NCBI GenBank assembly: GCA_031841125.1
Contig: CM063112.1
Coordinates: 31,770,603-31,834,602, forward strand
Length of the DNA stretch: 64,000 nucleotides
Direction: 5' to 3'
From: Acanthococcus lagerstroemiae
Lineage: Eukaryota; Arthropoda; Insecta; Hemiptera; Eriococcidae
Part shown: in pieces, positions 1 to 10,062 of the stretch
Position numbering within the stretch: position 1 is the first letter of the stretch
Layout of the letters: each line of letters starts with the position of its first letter
The notes under the pieces: generated by a model
What the model was told of the DNA's origin: nothing
Seen by the model: only the letters and a program-made list of their open reading frames with translations
Databases searched by the model: none
Translations under genes and position numbers: made by a program

Positions 1-530
1 TGAAATTTTTGTGCAAAATTATCAAAATAGTGGTTTTGGGTTGCTGTTTTCGAGAATTTCACTAGATTTTTCTTTGAACCCTAATTTGAGTTCCCGAATA
101 TAAATTTGGCTCTTTTTGGAAAATCGAGTAAAGTATTAAATTGGGAGTAGTTTCTTGCCTCGCTGCGAATTCGAAAACTCTTTATCGTGCAGGTTCCTTA
201 TCAAACAGCGATTTGAGCTCTGAAAGTCAAAATTGACCAAATAATCTGAGTTGACTTTCCTTGAGAAATCGGGTAAAGTGTCGGGTTACAGATTTCTTGG
301 GTCTCTAAATTCGAGAATTTCATCAAATTTCTCTTGGATTTCCGATTTAGAATTCAAAAGCCAAAATTGTACTCTGAAAGTGATCATGATTGACTTCTCA
401 GAAACCGAATCTAGTATCGGAATGGCCAAAGGGGGAAAGGGTTCGATTGCTCAGTTCGAAAATTCTATCATCAACTCGTGAAAATTTTGGTATCGGTTCG
501 TGTAGGGCCTCAAAACTGAAATGAGAGCCC
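1..530. repeat. Diverged tandem repeat, ~137-bp unit
   Basis: Three to four diverged copies of a unit recur every ~137 bp. Anchor words such as 'aaatcgagtaaagt' (near 124), 'aaatcgggtaaagt' (near 266) and 'aaccgaatctagtatcgg' (near 403) keep the same order relative to 'ttcgagaatttcat' words. The short open frames at 251-481 and 398-622 lie in the repeat and have no recognisable domain. I see no gene here. Confidence 0.5.
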
Positions 531-788
531 AAAGTGGACAGGTTTGGTTCAAATTTTCTACATTTTCCTAACCATCGAATCACCCGAATCCCAACTGGAG
601 AAAAAATTCCAAAATTGTTCAAGGATGATCATCAAGAGGAGACGGGCATTCAAGCCTTTAAAATCAGAAGAACTATCAAATTAGAAATTTCTTGCTAAAA
701 TTTTGAAAGAAAAAAAAAATGAATAAACCAAAATTAGAAATTACAGTAGTCGCTCCAAATTATTTAAAAATATTTTTTATTAAATTAT

Positions 789-1010
789 TTATTTAATATT
801 TTTATTTTTGATTTCAAAAATTAAAGAAAAAATAATAAATATAAATGATAAAAAGTTTATTAAATTGTTTAAAAATAAAGGAATTAAAATAATAAATTCT
901 AAGTAAAAATAAATAAATAAAATTAAAGTTCTAATAAAATTTATAGGAAAAGAAATATTTTTATTATTTAAATTATTAAATCCACATTCAATTGAATTTA
1001 AAGAATTTTT
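789..1010 (-). pseudogene. nad3: Nuclear mitochondrial insertion: nad3 fragment
   Basis: On the minus strand a frame of about 70 codons reads through a block with almost no G or C. It contains SIECGF followed by FPINFIRTLILFIYFY and LEFIILIP. These line up without gaps, residue for residue in spacing, with the conserved ECGF...LPFS...FLIFDVE...LP core of mitochondrial NADH dehydrogenase subunit 3, a membrane subunit of complex I. The frame then continues through a hydrophobic stretch to a stop at 789-791. The N-terminal ~30 residues before ECGF are missing: an in-frame stop lies at 1011-1013 and the AT-rich block ends nearby. Flanking sequence is nuclear repeat DNA, so I infer a NUMT. The strong divergence fits either an old insertion or a fast-evolving mitochondrion. 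Expression is not expected. A chance frame in AT-rich DNA is the alternative, but the ungapped motif match argues against it. Confidence 0.7.
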
Positions 1011-1123
1011 TTAATAGTTTACTTGGGTTTTTGAGTCTATCAATGTTTGTCAATTTCTGGACTTCAAAATGGTGACTCGTGTTTGATGTGAGCTCTCTTC
1101 TTTCAACATTACACACAAAATTT

Positions 1124-1200
1124 GAGGCGTTATCTGTCAAAAGGGCCTCTGACCAATAGGAATCCTATTCGTCAGGGGCCCTTTTGACAGATAACTCCTC
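1124..1200. repeat. 77-bp near-perfect palindrome
   Basis: Two 38-base arms (GAGGCGTTATCTGTCAAAAG... and its complement ...CTTTTGACAGATAACTCCTC) meet at a centre near 1162, with about three or four mismatches and almost no loop. This could be the remains of a foldback element or the stem of a hairpin RNA. No coding frame uses it. Confidence 0.85.
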
Positions 1201-1507
1201 ATTTATCATTTAACCCAAAATGAAGTCCAGTCAAAGATCTAAGAGCAATTATTAAATTTCTGATCCCCCCCCCCCCAAAAAAAAAACATAAAAAAATAAT
1301 AAATAAATAAAAATAAGAAAAACCTTCATCACCATAATTTGACCAATTTCTATAAAATAATGTGGTGTCTATAAATTCGACATGATATGACGTTTTAAAC
1401 TTTTTTTCAACAGACTCTGGTTTCTGTAATGATGAAAATGACACAGTGACCTTTAATACTTTCAAATTCAAATTTTGAGACAGCAGTCAGGGCGAGATAA
1501 CAATAAT

Positions 1508-2036
1508 GCGATAGTTTGAGCTTCACTAGGTAGAGCGTATGGCGATGCACGCATGCCAAAGTGGTTCCCCGAACCCCGCGCACTTGGCCCCTAAAACTAC
1601 CCTTTCGAGTATCGCATCAGTGACCAGAGGGACGCATTGAGGTTAGCCCGAGCCCCCCATTTCGCATCTGTGCTTCGGATTCGCGCTGTCTTTCCAGGGC
1701 CATTATGCGTTACCCTACTGATCGAGGCAACGCTCACCCAGCATTAACAACTATCTCCTTACAATACCTCCGCGCTTATGCAGCATAGGTGTACTTGCAA
1801 GCTCTATCTTGGTGTTGTAATCAGAGGCAAGCGCACCAACAATAGGTCGGCCCCCTCTCACTTTGGCAGCCGCCCAACGGTGTTGCTTGGTTCGCACCCT
1901 CTCACTACGTACAGGTGCTGAGTGGGAGTTGGCGAAGGTAAGTAATAGGTAGCCCTGGTGCGAACCTACGCTCTCCTTGGCTAGGGGAGAGGTATTCCCA
2001 CTACATTGCTCATTTGAAGAGCGATAGTTTGAGCTT
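1508..2036. mobile_element. Retroposon between 16-bp direct repeats
   Basis: The 16-base word GCGATAGTTTGAGCTT occurs exactly at 1508-1523 and 2021-2036, enclosing 497 bp that is GC-richer than its surroundings. This looks like a target-site duplication of the length left by target-primed retroposition. The enclosed sequence carries, on the minus strand, the dispersed module ACTGATGCGATACTCGAAAG (around 1600-1625), which recurs near 13233, 21038, 34218 and 51484. It also contains facing copies of GGTTCGCACC and GGTGCGAACC (about 1890 and 1957), resembling weak polymerase III B boxes. No protein is encoded. It is probably a long SINE or a piece of one. Confidence 0.6.
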
Positions 2037-2064
2037 AATAGTAATCATAAAAACTCTCCAGTTC

Positions 2065-2226
2065 CAGAGGCGTAGCATGCTCAACGTGATTAGGAGGCCC
2101 CAATCCACTAGAGAAAATTCAGCTTGAATTACTATCGAGGTAGATAAAGAATGATATTCCTTTATTATAACTTAATGTAAAAATATTAGAGGGGCACGTG
2201 CCCCCCCCCACGACGCTACGCCACTG
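2065..2226. mobile_element. hAT-type MITE, 162 bp
   Basis: Ends are CAGAGGCGTAGCATGC and ...GACGCTACGCCACTG, which are inverted copies. Flanking 8-mers TCCAGTTC (2057-2064) and TTCAGTTC (2227-2234) match at 7 of 8 positions. An 8-bp duplication with CAG...CTG ends is the hAT superfamily signature. There is no coding capacity. A C-run lies just inside the right end. Confidence 0.8.
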
Positions 2227-2234
2227 TTCAGTTC

Positions 2235-2754
2235 AGTAGTCGGCTCCATTTGTAAAAATTAATCAGTGTTTGTCCATTTTTGTCTATGGAGCTTTTTAAA
2301 CTCGAATCGGATCTAGAATTGTGTCCATGTTCGGATTCAACTATCTTTAGGGTCCGTGATCTCGATAGTTCGTCCACTTTGGGGTGTCATCTTGAATACT
2401 GTGGTCTCATAAGTGTCGATAGCAAAAACTTGAGCTGGTTCGAAGTCATCAGTTACTCTTTTTAACAGTGAATTCGATTTTTATTGAGTCACGTAAAGTT
2501 TTCTTTTATTCCGAGTGTGAAATTTAGATTACACAGTACAAATCTGGGCCGGATGAAAACACGGTAACAGTTTTGACATGAGTGACAAGAAAGTCCCTGT
2601 TTTGATACTTCACTCGATTTTCTAGGAAATGTCAATTTTCTCAACTATAAATCAAATTTGAAATTTTGGGGCTCTCCTGGAATTGATGGGGGAGGAGTTA
2701 AAATTTTAACAGTATTTGGGCTGTGAAAAACGAAATTTCCCGGGCCATTTTCTG
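2235..2754. other. Non-coding stretch
   Basis: I see no gene, terminal repeats or recognisable protein fragment here. The open frame at 2280-2465 is short and has no domain. Confidence 0.5.
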
Positions 2755-3906
2755 GAGTATATCCAACCCTGCAGGAGGGTAGCCGTACCCTGGTATCATA
2801 TTTTGGTATTCTTCTCGGGCACGGCGAAGGGCTTTAGCTACAATGCCGATCATCCGGTGGAGGAGCCTTCTTTACTTACGGGAAGTCAGTCATCGCTCAA
2901 GACCTGTTGCGTGGATTGCATGAACTGCTCGGATGCTGTCTGCTGTCGTATGCGCTGGGCATTCTCCTTGGTCTACGTCACTGTATCGGCGAATTCGATA
3001 ATCGTTGACCAGTTTGCGGACTAGCCAGCATCACTTCAACCATCGTCTCGAAAATGATGCGGTTGCCTACAGACGCCTCGAGCGTTGCTCGTTCGTCGTC
3101 CCACGCAGTGCATCAAAAGATGGTCTACTGAGCGTCATCAACCTCTGCTGGACAGTGCAAGCACTGACTCGGTACCTTGTTTTAACGGTCAAGATGACCG
3201 TTGAAGCACCCATACTCGGTGAGCATTTGCGTAAGATTATGCGTTAGCTCACCGTGTCCCTGCGAAAGCCATGCATTGAGGTCGTGTACTATCCTCAAGG
3301 TCCTGCGGCCATGGGCTGGTTCTTGGAGGCGAGCCCCCATTCTTGAACTGTTGTCCGCCGGACTTCCTCCTTGATGTTCTTCTTTGTTCCTTTCTTTTGT
3401 CTGTCTGCTGAAGGGAGCTGTTGGCAGCGCTGATAAAGTGTAACGCTCTCCCTGGCCAGCAGATCAATAGATGGTATTCGAGTTTATACAAGAGCCGCCT
3501 CATATGAAACGGTTTTATACCCGCAGATTATGCGTAACGCCGTAGCCCGCTATACCCTTCCTATGTCTTTTCTGTTCTCCAGTTCGACACTCCACAGAGG
3601 AGCATTGAGTGAATTCCTGTCGAATACAGCCTTCTTCGCCTCTCACTCGGCCACTGGAGGTTTAGCATTAGCTGACGCAGCACCTTCAGCGTCCGAGCTT
3701 TCTCCGCGGTTGCGTGGAGATATGGTTTCCAACAGCTCGTTGAATACCGTCATCCCCAGGTGTACGATTCGGAGTTGTAGAAATACCGGATTGCCCAATA
3801 CCGCTAGGTCAAACGGCTGTGGCCTGCCCTCTTTCTGCCCGTGGAAATGGATGGCTTCTGTCTTGTAGGCAGCCCCCTCTAAGTCATTTGCCTGCATCCT
3901 TAACAA
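2755..3906 (-). pseudogene. R1-like LINE ORF2 remnant (reverse transcriptase C-terminal half)
   Basis: Read in several frames on the minus strand, this region gives the C-terminal half of an R1-type non-LTR retrotransposon ORF2. In order: an AYKTEAIHFHG segment followed by VHLGMTVF (the usual KTE...YLGV of the RT thumb) at 3906-3720; ATAEKARTLKVLRQLM and RRRRLYSTGIHSMLLCGVSN at 3720-3560; YKTVSYEAALV with IPSIDLLARE at 3520-3440; then a degenerate tail with WDDERATLEASVGNRIIFE (about 3085-3030) and KENAQRIRQQ. Such proteins reverse-transcribe their own RNA at the insertion site. The reading frame shifts near 3715 and again several times downstream, with stops such as the one after EAALV. The catalytic (F/Y)xDD half is absent, so the copy is dead and 5'-truncated. 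R1 versus a sister clade cannot be settled by eye. Confidence 0.8.
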
Positions 3907-4560
3907 TTTTGCGCAAAAGGTCCTTCACCTGCGAAAATTGTTTTTGTTTGTGCTTATTTGCGTACCTAAACTATCAGCACGAGACCTTAGCCGAGGCATA
4001 CTTCAGTTACCCCGTAACGCTGCCTCTGCCCAGGAATGATCTCTGATGGTCGTTGATTCTAAACTGCATCCTCACGTTCCCTTTGATGCATCCTACCGGA
4101 ACAGGCTCCACCGAGAACCGAGTCGACAATTTTCGCGCAGCCGTCATGCTTTGATGTTCTACTTGATCTGTACAACCTGAGCTGAGAAACGATGCGTGAT
4201 CGATCGAGTATTTATCGGAAATACCGACCGACGTGAGAATTCGTTCGGCTGTGTAGCTCGCACATTAATACCGACGCCGAATATTTGTCGGCACGGTGAC
4301 GACTGACAAGATCGCCGAACTTGGGCCGCAAAACCAGCACCGACCCATTAGTCCGCACAATGTGCAGTCGAACGCGAAGCGGTCGAGAAACTGAAACCGG
4401 TGATGTGCTCGTGCCGTGTGCGCCGATTCCGGAAGCAACCGGCGTCGTACCTACCGGCTGAAAATTCAAAATCAGACCAGCTCTCGCATCGAGAGAAACT
4501 AGCCTAGGCACTTCCTCTAAAACGCTCCAGCTCCGATGGTTACCTAACTAGCGCGCTACT
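3907..4560. other. CpG-rich block, unassigned
   Basis: GC and CpG are higher than in the surrounding DNA, especially 4190-4530. A minus-strand frame of 99 codons (4212-4511) is open but shows no domain I recognise and has no matching splice signals. It may be more of the adjoining retrotransposon, a regulatory region, or a host exon of unknown type. No function is assigned. Confidence 0.3.
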
Positions 4561-4973
4561 CATGTTACCCCCCCCCCTTTCAGAGTCCGTCTCCACTGTT
4601 AATTATGAACGTGATTGAAATGCAGATATCGGTTCATTTAATCCTAACTAAGATGGAATGTATAATAAACTGTATACGTGCATCGTTATAATTCTTATAA
4701 CTGGTGGAAAAGAGAGGAAACGAGAAGTGGTCTTGGCGAAGACCGGACGTACGAGGCACATCCGTCGTGTGGGTTCCCGCGGCCCTGAAATATCACTTAA
4801 CCCTTCTTCGTGGTAAATATATATATTTTCAAACGCTGTGTATAATGTCTAAGCGAGGTGCTCTTATTCGAAGCGAGATTAGGGGTCAGCCTTACGGGTA
4901 GCTTAAGTATGTCCCCGCATAAGCCTCATGTTAATACCCGTATTAAATATACTTGAACGTGCTACACAGTGAA
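4561..4973. other. Non-coding stretch with a C-run
   Basis: A poly-C run at about 4567-4577 is followed by unremarkable AT-rich sequence. The frame at 4704-4901 is short and unrecognised. Confidence 0.4.
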
Positions 4974-5931
4974 TAAGGGAAAGTTCCAATTGCTGGTCAA
5001 CTTTTTTTGACCAGCTCGTGTACCTCCCCTAATCGGTTTTTGGAAATGAAACCCATGTGGTGCGTTAATACCATTCTTCTACTCTCCGCTAATGCACTCG
5101 AAAATTTTTAATATGCAATGGAATGTTGACTACAGCTAATTTACGAAGACACCTAAAGACCAACATTTGGTACTGCTGTGCCAATTATTAGTCAGGTAAA
5201 ATTTCATTACAGGATTCCTTTCCCTTCATTTCAGTTCGTGTACACATATAGAATACAGGACTGAAATTGGTTTAAACTACATAGATTTTCCTAAAAACGA
5301 TTTTTAAAAAATGCCAGTTGTTGGCCGACTAATATTTGGCACATACTAATTTTGACCAACATGGCATATAGTCAAGTACGAGATGTAATTTGGGCCAAAT
5401 GTTGGTCAGTGCCCGTTGTTGGCCATTTTCAATTTTCACTTATTACATATTTCTTATTAAAAATAGATGACGTGGTATATGTACAAGGGTGTATAAATCG
5501 ACAAAAACGCCAATAATTTGATTCTATTTGAAGTTATCGCGAATTGAAAACCAAATTTTCAACCTTCCTTCTCAATTCCTGCAAATCACCAGTTCGAACT
5601 GAAATTCTCGAAACACCCCGAAAATATGTTTTTTGGACCTCTAGCGTAACATATACCCATTTACATTAACGAGGAAATGTGTTAGTACTTATCATTTCGA
5701 TTTTTTGAAATACCTTTTTTTCAAACTTTGAAAAAACTGCCACTTTCTTACCACCATAAATTTAAAAATCATAGATACGGAGTTGTAGAATATAGCTCTG
5801 AGTCTACAGAACACATTTCTGTGTGTGTGTGGGGGGGGGGGGTTGTCCATAGCGCTCCTACCGGCTCTTATTGAACTTAGAATGTAGCGGCCAAAATTTG
5901 GCACCTGACCAACAATTGACACTTTCCCTTA
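4974..5931. mobile_element. TA-inserted DNA element, 954 bp, non-autonomous
   Basis: The element runs 4976-5929 between TA dinucleotides (4974-4975 and 5930-5931). Its ends AGGGAAAGTTCCAATTGCTG and CAACAATTGACACTTTCCCT are inverted copies over about 25 bp. A TA target fits Tc1/mariner or a related superfamily. No transposase frame exists. The interior repeats a piece of the terminal motif in both orientations (TTGGTCA, TTGGCC, TGACCAA), for example near 5166, 5323, 5352, 5402 and 5422. A G-run of about 13 lies at 5830-5842. Confidence 0.75.
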
Positions 5932-6939
5932 AGTTCGTAGATATTGAGCGGTCTCAAGAGCTGCTAAAGTATGCGACCAAGTGAAGCCTCGTGAGGAAAG
6001 AAAATTCTAATGACCCTCTACTAGTATAGTTGAATGTAACGGGTGTTAAATTTAATTGAAAAACACTAATTATTTGTGTTTCATACCAAACGCTGAAACT
6101 TTAAGAGGATCTCTCAGGGACAGAGTGGCACCAGACAGGAGACCAGGAAAATCAATGTTGCAGGCCAATACTCCTTCCCACTCCATCTCCATGGGAGAAA
6201 GTTGAAAAAGGAACATTCGTCATCATGGTTGTCATTTTTCTCATTTTCCTCTTTCTCTACCCCTCCCCCATTTACAGTTTCTGCCTTCCCCTCCCCGAAA
6301 TAAAAGCTTGAAAAATAACACTTATCATTTTTTAAAACATTTTTTACAATTTCTAATTTTCTTCTGAAAAGTAATAAAAGTCGGTGAAATTTTATTAACT
6401 CAGCATAAAAGCTGGACATTTCTGAGACAACAATTTTGAGTTTTCTATGTGAGAGTTTGGATACGGAGGAATAACTTTTCTTGTAATTCCATTTTTGTGT
6501 CCTTTGAGGATGATTGGAAGTCGAAAGTCAAAGTATGTTCTCATAAAATGGGAGTTCCGTTAATTTTGTTAAATCAAGTTTGAAGTTTCAGGATATTACG
6601 TGTCCGTCAAGTGGAATAACAATCAGTTTAGCTCTGCTAATTGGTTCTCATACTCCGATCTGAAGCTCTAAGACTAAGTGGCTCTGGGTAGTAGCATAAA
6701 AAAAAAATCGAAGAGGACGGGGATGGTTTACAATTTTATAAGTTGGGGGGATAAAACTTACTTTTATAAAACTTTTTAGGACTCGTTGAAATAAACATTT
6801 TAACTTTTTTCCAAAGGAGAGGGAGGAAAGAGGGAGTATATCTTTGAAATTCTTTCTGGCTATTTTTTCTTCAAGACACTTCCAGAAATGTTCGAGGCCA
6901 TCACTCTTGATTTTTCCGTTTAAGATAATTGCTCTACGC
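5932..6939. other. Non-coding stretch
   Basis: No gene, terminal repeats or recognisable protein remnant seen. The 101-codon minus frame at 6114-6419 is low-complexity (Lys, Glu and Asn runs) and has no domain. Confidence 0.4.
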
Positions 6940-7745
6940 TCTACATAGACTTATTCATACTTTTCCAGACTTTTCCAAACCCCTTTAAGATGACTCGCTG
7001 AGGTAAATTATAAAATGGGTATTTTCAAATTTTTCGGTTTGGAATGGGAGGGGGATATATCATACATTTCTAAAATTCTGTCAGGTATACTTTATTTTTT
7101 TTAATTCATCCAGAGAAGCATCCGAGATCATTTCTACACCTTGTTTCAAATTATTATTTTATACTCCACAGAGACGTTTTCAGACTTATTCAGACTTTTC
7201 CGAAACTCGTATAGACCTATCTAGGACTTCTTAAGACTCGACTAGAACATAAAACAAACATGTTTAGAAAATATTATAGTCACAAAAAATATTGAACCTG
7301 CTTCTACAAGTACCTCACTAGGCTAAAAGAGTTTCAAAAGTCTAAAAAAATATAGAATGGTCTCTAGTTTCAGTAATGTTTGGAGGAGTCCTAAAAAAAT
7401 CTTGAAAAGTCTAGATCTGAACTGAAAAAATCACTATCGAAAAATCTTAAAACCGTCACGATGATTTTCAAAAGATCTTGAATAAGTATGAAAGAGGCCA
7501 ACTATTCCTGATAATGTTGAGAATAGTTTTTAAATATTTAATCAACTCAGGAACAGTCTTGAGACGAATCTCGAAAATACTTAAAACTGATGAAAACTTG
7601 TTCAGAATTCTTGAAAAGTTTTAAATAGGATTTAGGAAGTCTAAAAGAGTTTCAGACCAAACCAAATGGATGCCAAAAAGGCTGAAACGAATCTAAAAGA
7701 GCCTGAAACAGGTATGATAGTTATGAAAAAATATCTCAGCGATTC
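6940..7745. repeat. Degenerate AGACTT / AAGTCT quasi-repeat in opposing orientation
   Basis: From about 6940 to 7235 the plus strand keeps returning to AGACTT-like words (ttccagactttt, ttcagactta, aagactcga). From about 7310 to 7745 it returns to the complement (aaagtcta, gagtttc, aaaagtct), spaced roughly 20-35 bp. The two halves form a very degenerate inverted arrangement. Similar sequence occurs at 22310-22690 and 46010-46250. No coding frame. Confidence 0.4.
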
Positions 7746-8038
7746 TGAAAGAAGTACAGGACATCTGTTCCAAGTCTGTTTAGAAATATAATCCAGACTT
7801 CATACTCATGCAGCCACTGTTAAACCCCTTCCAAGCTCTTCATCCCTTTTCCAGTTTTACTTATGTCCAAATTTTATATTTTCCCGCGAGATGGAGAATG
7901 GGCATGTTACACGTTCTCCGCTCATTTGATCGAGCTGATATTTTTCAGTAATTTTTTTCATATTTTACTAAATCCAATCTGTAGGGAGGGTGTGAGGGCG
8001 AAATAATTCCAAAACAAGTGTTCACTAAGAGTAATTCA

Positions 8039-8364
8039 AGGCTACCCAGTGACGTACCGAAGAGTTTTTCGTAGGGGGCAAAAATTATGAAAGTCGCAAC
8101 TGACTTAACTCAAAATTCCCAAGTATCAAAGCAAAAAAAAAACCTTTAACTTGTTGTATTTTCCCAACTTCTCAACTCAATTCCCAAATATCAAAGCCAA
8201 AAAAAAAAGTAAATGAAAACCTTTTTACTTGTTAAATTTTCCCAACTCCGCCTGACTGAAATGGTAAATTTTCCCAACATCTTAGTGAAAAATATCTGCG
8301 ACGGGGGGGGGGGATAATGTAAAAGTTGTCCCCGTCCACCTATCGGTACGTCCCTGGAGCTACC
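8039..8364 (+). mobile_element. hAT-type MITE, GGGACGTACC family, 310 bp
   Basis: The element spans 8047-8356. Ends are CAGTGACGTACCGAAGAG and CTATCGGTACGTCCCTG. Flanking 8-mers AGGCTACC (8039-8046) and GAGCTACC (8357-8364) match at 6 of 8 positions. Internally it holds two related segments: one with AATTCCCAAGTATCAAAGC, one with CCCAACTTCTCAACTCAATT. Other copies are at 13608, 15521, 21930 and 52084. Non-coding. Confidence 0.85.
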
Positions 8365-9918
8365 TCCTGTATAATGGAACAGTGAAGTGTAGTTTATTTT
8401 CTGTTCTATTATTTCTGGGACAAGTAAATGTAACTTAATTTTCAAATTTCAAACTTAGTTTTTCCTAGAATACCAATTATTACTAAATTTGGTCACATTT
8501 TTCACAGTTTAAAGCCACAAACCTTGCCAACACTCTGTCAAATTCAGAAGAGCGTAATTTTTTGCTCAAGAAAGAAACAGTATTTTGAAGATTGATAGCA
8601 AGGTGCGAAAAATTGGCGTGTGATAAAAATGGTAAGGAACGTTAAAAAGCTTCTGAAAACTAACTAGTTGGGAACTTGGGGAGTTGAAAAAAGTTGATAG
8701 GTCACTTTGGTCTTTTTCGTCATCAATAAGGAAACAGGTTGCAGCACAAATCGCTCAAAAGTTTCGAGTATTTGTACATTTTCTTGCTTACGTACTCACT
8801 CAGTTCTTATACCCTCGACCCCAGGATTGTTTCCTGGATCCGCCACTGACTCAGCTTATTCTGAAGTAGGGAGCTGAAAATGAGAACTGACTTGTAGTGA
8901 GTAAATAGTGTTAGCTTACACTCATACTATTGAACTTCCTACGATGGAAAATTTTTAGGTCATTTCACCTTATTTCATTGACCGATTTAAAATAGCTGTT
9001 AGCTCATCGATGTAATACATTCTGGAAAAGACACTCAGGAGTGCATTCCTTTTGTTTTTAGTTCAACTCGGTACAATTAATCTGAAGATAACAGCAACAG
9101 CATTTTACTCTTAGCAATGATTTCCAATTAAGAATGAACTATTAACGAAGCAATAATTATTATGAAACAATAAATGGGACACAGACGGTATTAATGTTCT
9201 GAAATTTTTGGTACATGTTTTTTATTATGTCATCTAGACTTTACTTGAACTTACAAAATATCAGTGATTTTTTTTATAACCTTAACTGCAAAAGTTTATT
9301 CGTTCTGCCCCTTAAAATATAAAAATAGTCAAATTCTCGGGCATTTAGGACTCGGTAACGCAATTCATAAAAAAATATTGCACTTTCCATTTCACTATGT
9401 AGGTGTCATCTTTGTCCCTTTTTCTTAAAAAGTAGAATGATTTCTGAAATTTTTTATTGTGAAGGGATTGACTCTTTTCCCAAAATTATATCAAAAATTT
9501 TTGTCAGACTGGGAGCTAATTCATTTGCGAAAAGTCTGAGTTCGTGATTTCATTAGAAACTCAAGGAAACTAATCTTATAATAATATTGAAAAAACAGAA
9601 GTATTGTCAAATAAAAATAATCATGGCACGTTCAACCGGTTGCACTCGAACCTCTGAAATTCGCTAAACAGAACGATTGAAAACATTTGGATACAGTTTC
9701 GTTATAAGCAGCTAAAAAATTGCCGTCATTTCATGATGACGTCAAGAGTAATTCCTTACTTACTATTATTGATACAATTCGTCACCACTTGGTATTCACC
9801 TGAATAATACCATGAAATTTAAATTCCCTAACATCCTTCCACCTTATCCTTCCAGAATAGGGTATGCTCATGTGCGCAAATGTGAGTGCTTGGGGGATAA
9901 GGTTCCAGTCTGCATTTG
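8365..9918. other. Non-coding stretch
   Basis: AT-rich sequence with no recognisable gene or element ends. A short piece near 8790-8860 (tataccctcgacccc...cgccactga) resembles the start of a hAT-type end but has no partner. Confidence 0.4.
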
Positions 9919-10062
9919 CAGGGACGAAACTATGGGAAGGGGGGGGGGGTGAAAACCCGAAAAATTGGGCAGTCAGTGGGGAGTTCGCCTACTATAAGTT
10001 GATCTAATTAATTGGCTGCATTGTTTTGTAAATGAGAAAAGCGCTCCTCTGGTATGTCCCTG
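9919..10062. mobile_element. hAT-type MITE, 144 bp
   Basis: Ends CAGGGACGAAACTATGGG and CTCTGGTATGTCCCTG are partial inverted copies, with a long G-run (about 9941-9950) just inside the left end as in its relatives. No clear 8-bp duplication flanks it, so the exact borders are less certain. Confidence 0.55.

Noticed and set aside
700..1010. Fragment of an AT-rich bacterial symbiont gene on the plus strand
   Set aside because: A lysine-rich plus frame ends the block, but the minus frame matches mitochondrial ND3 motifs without gaps and explains it better.
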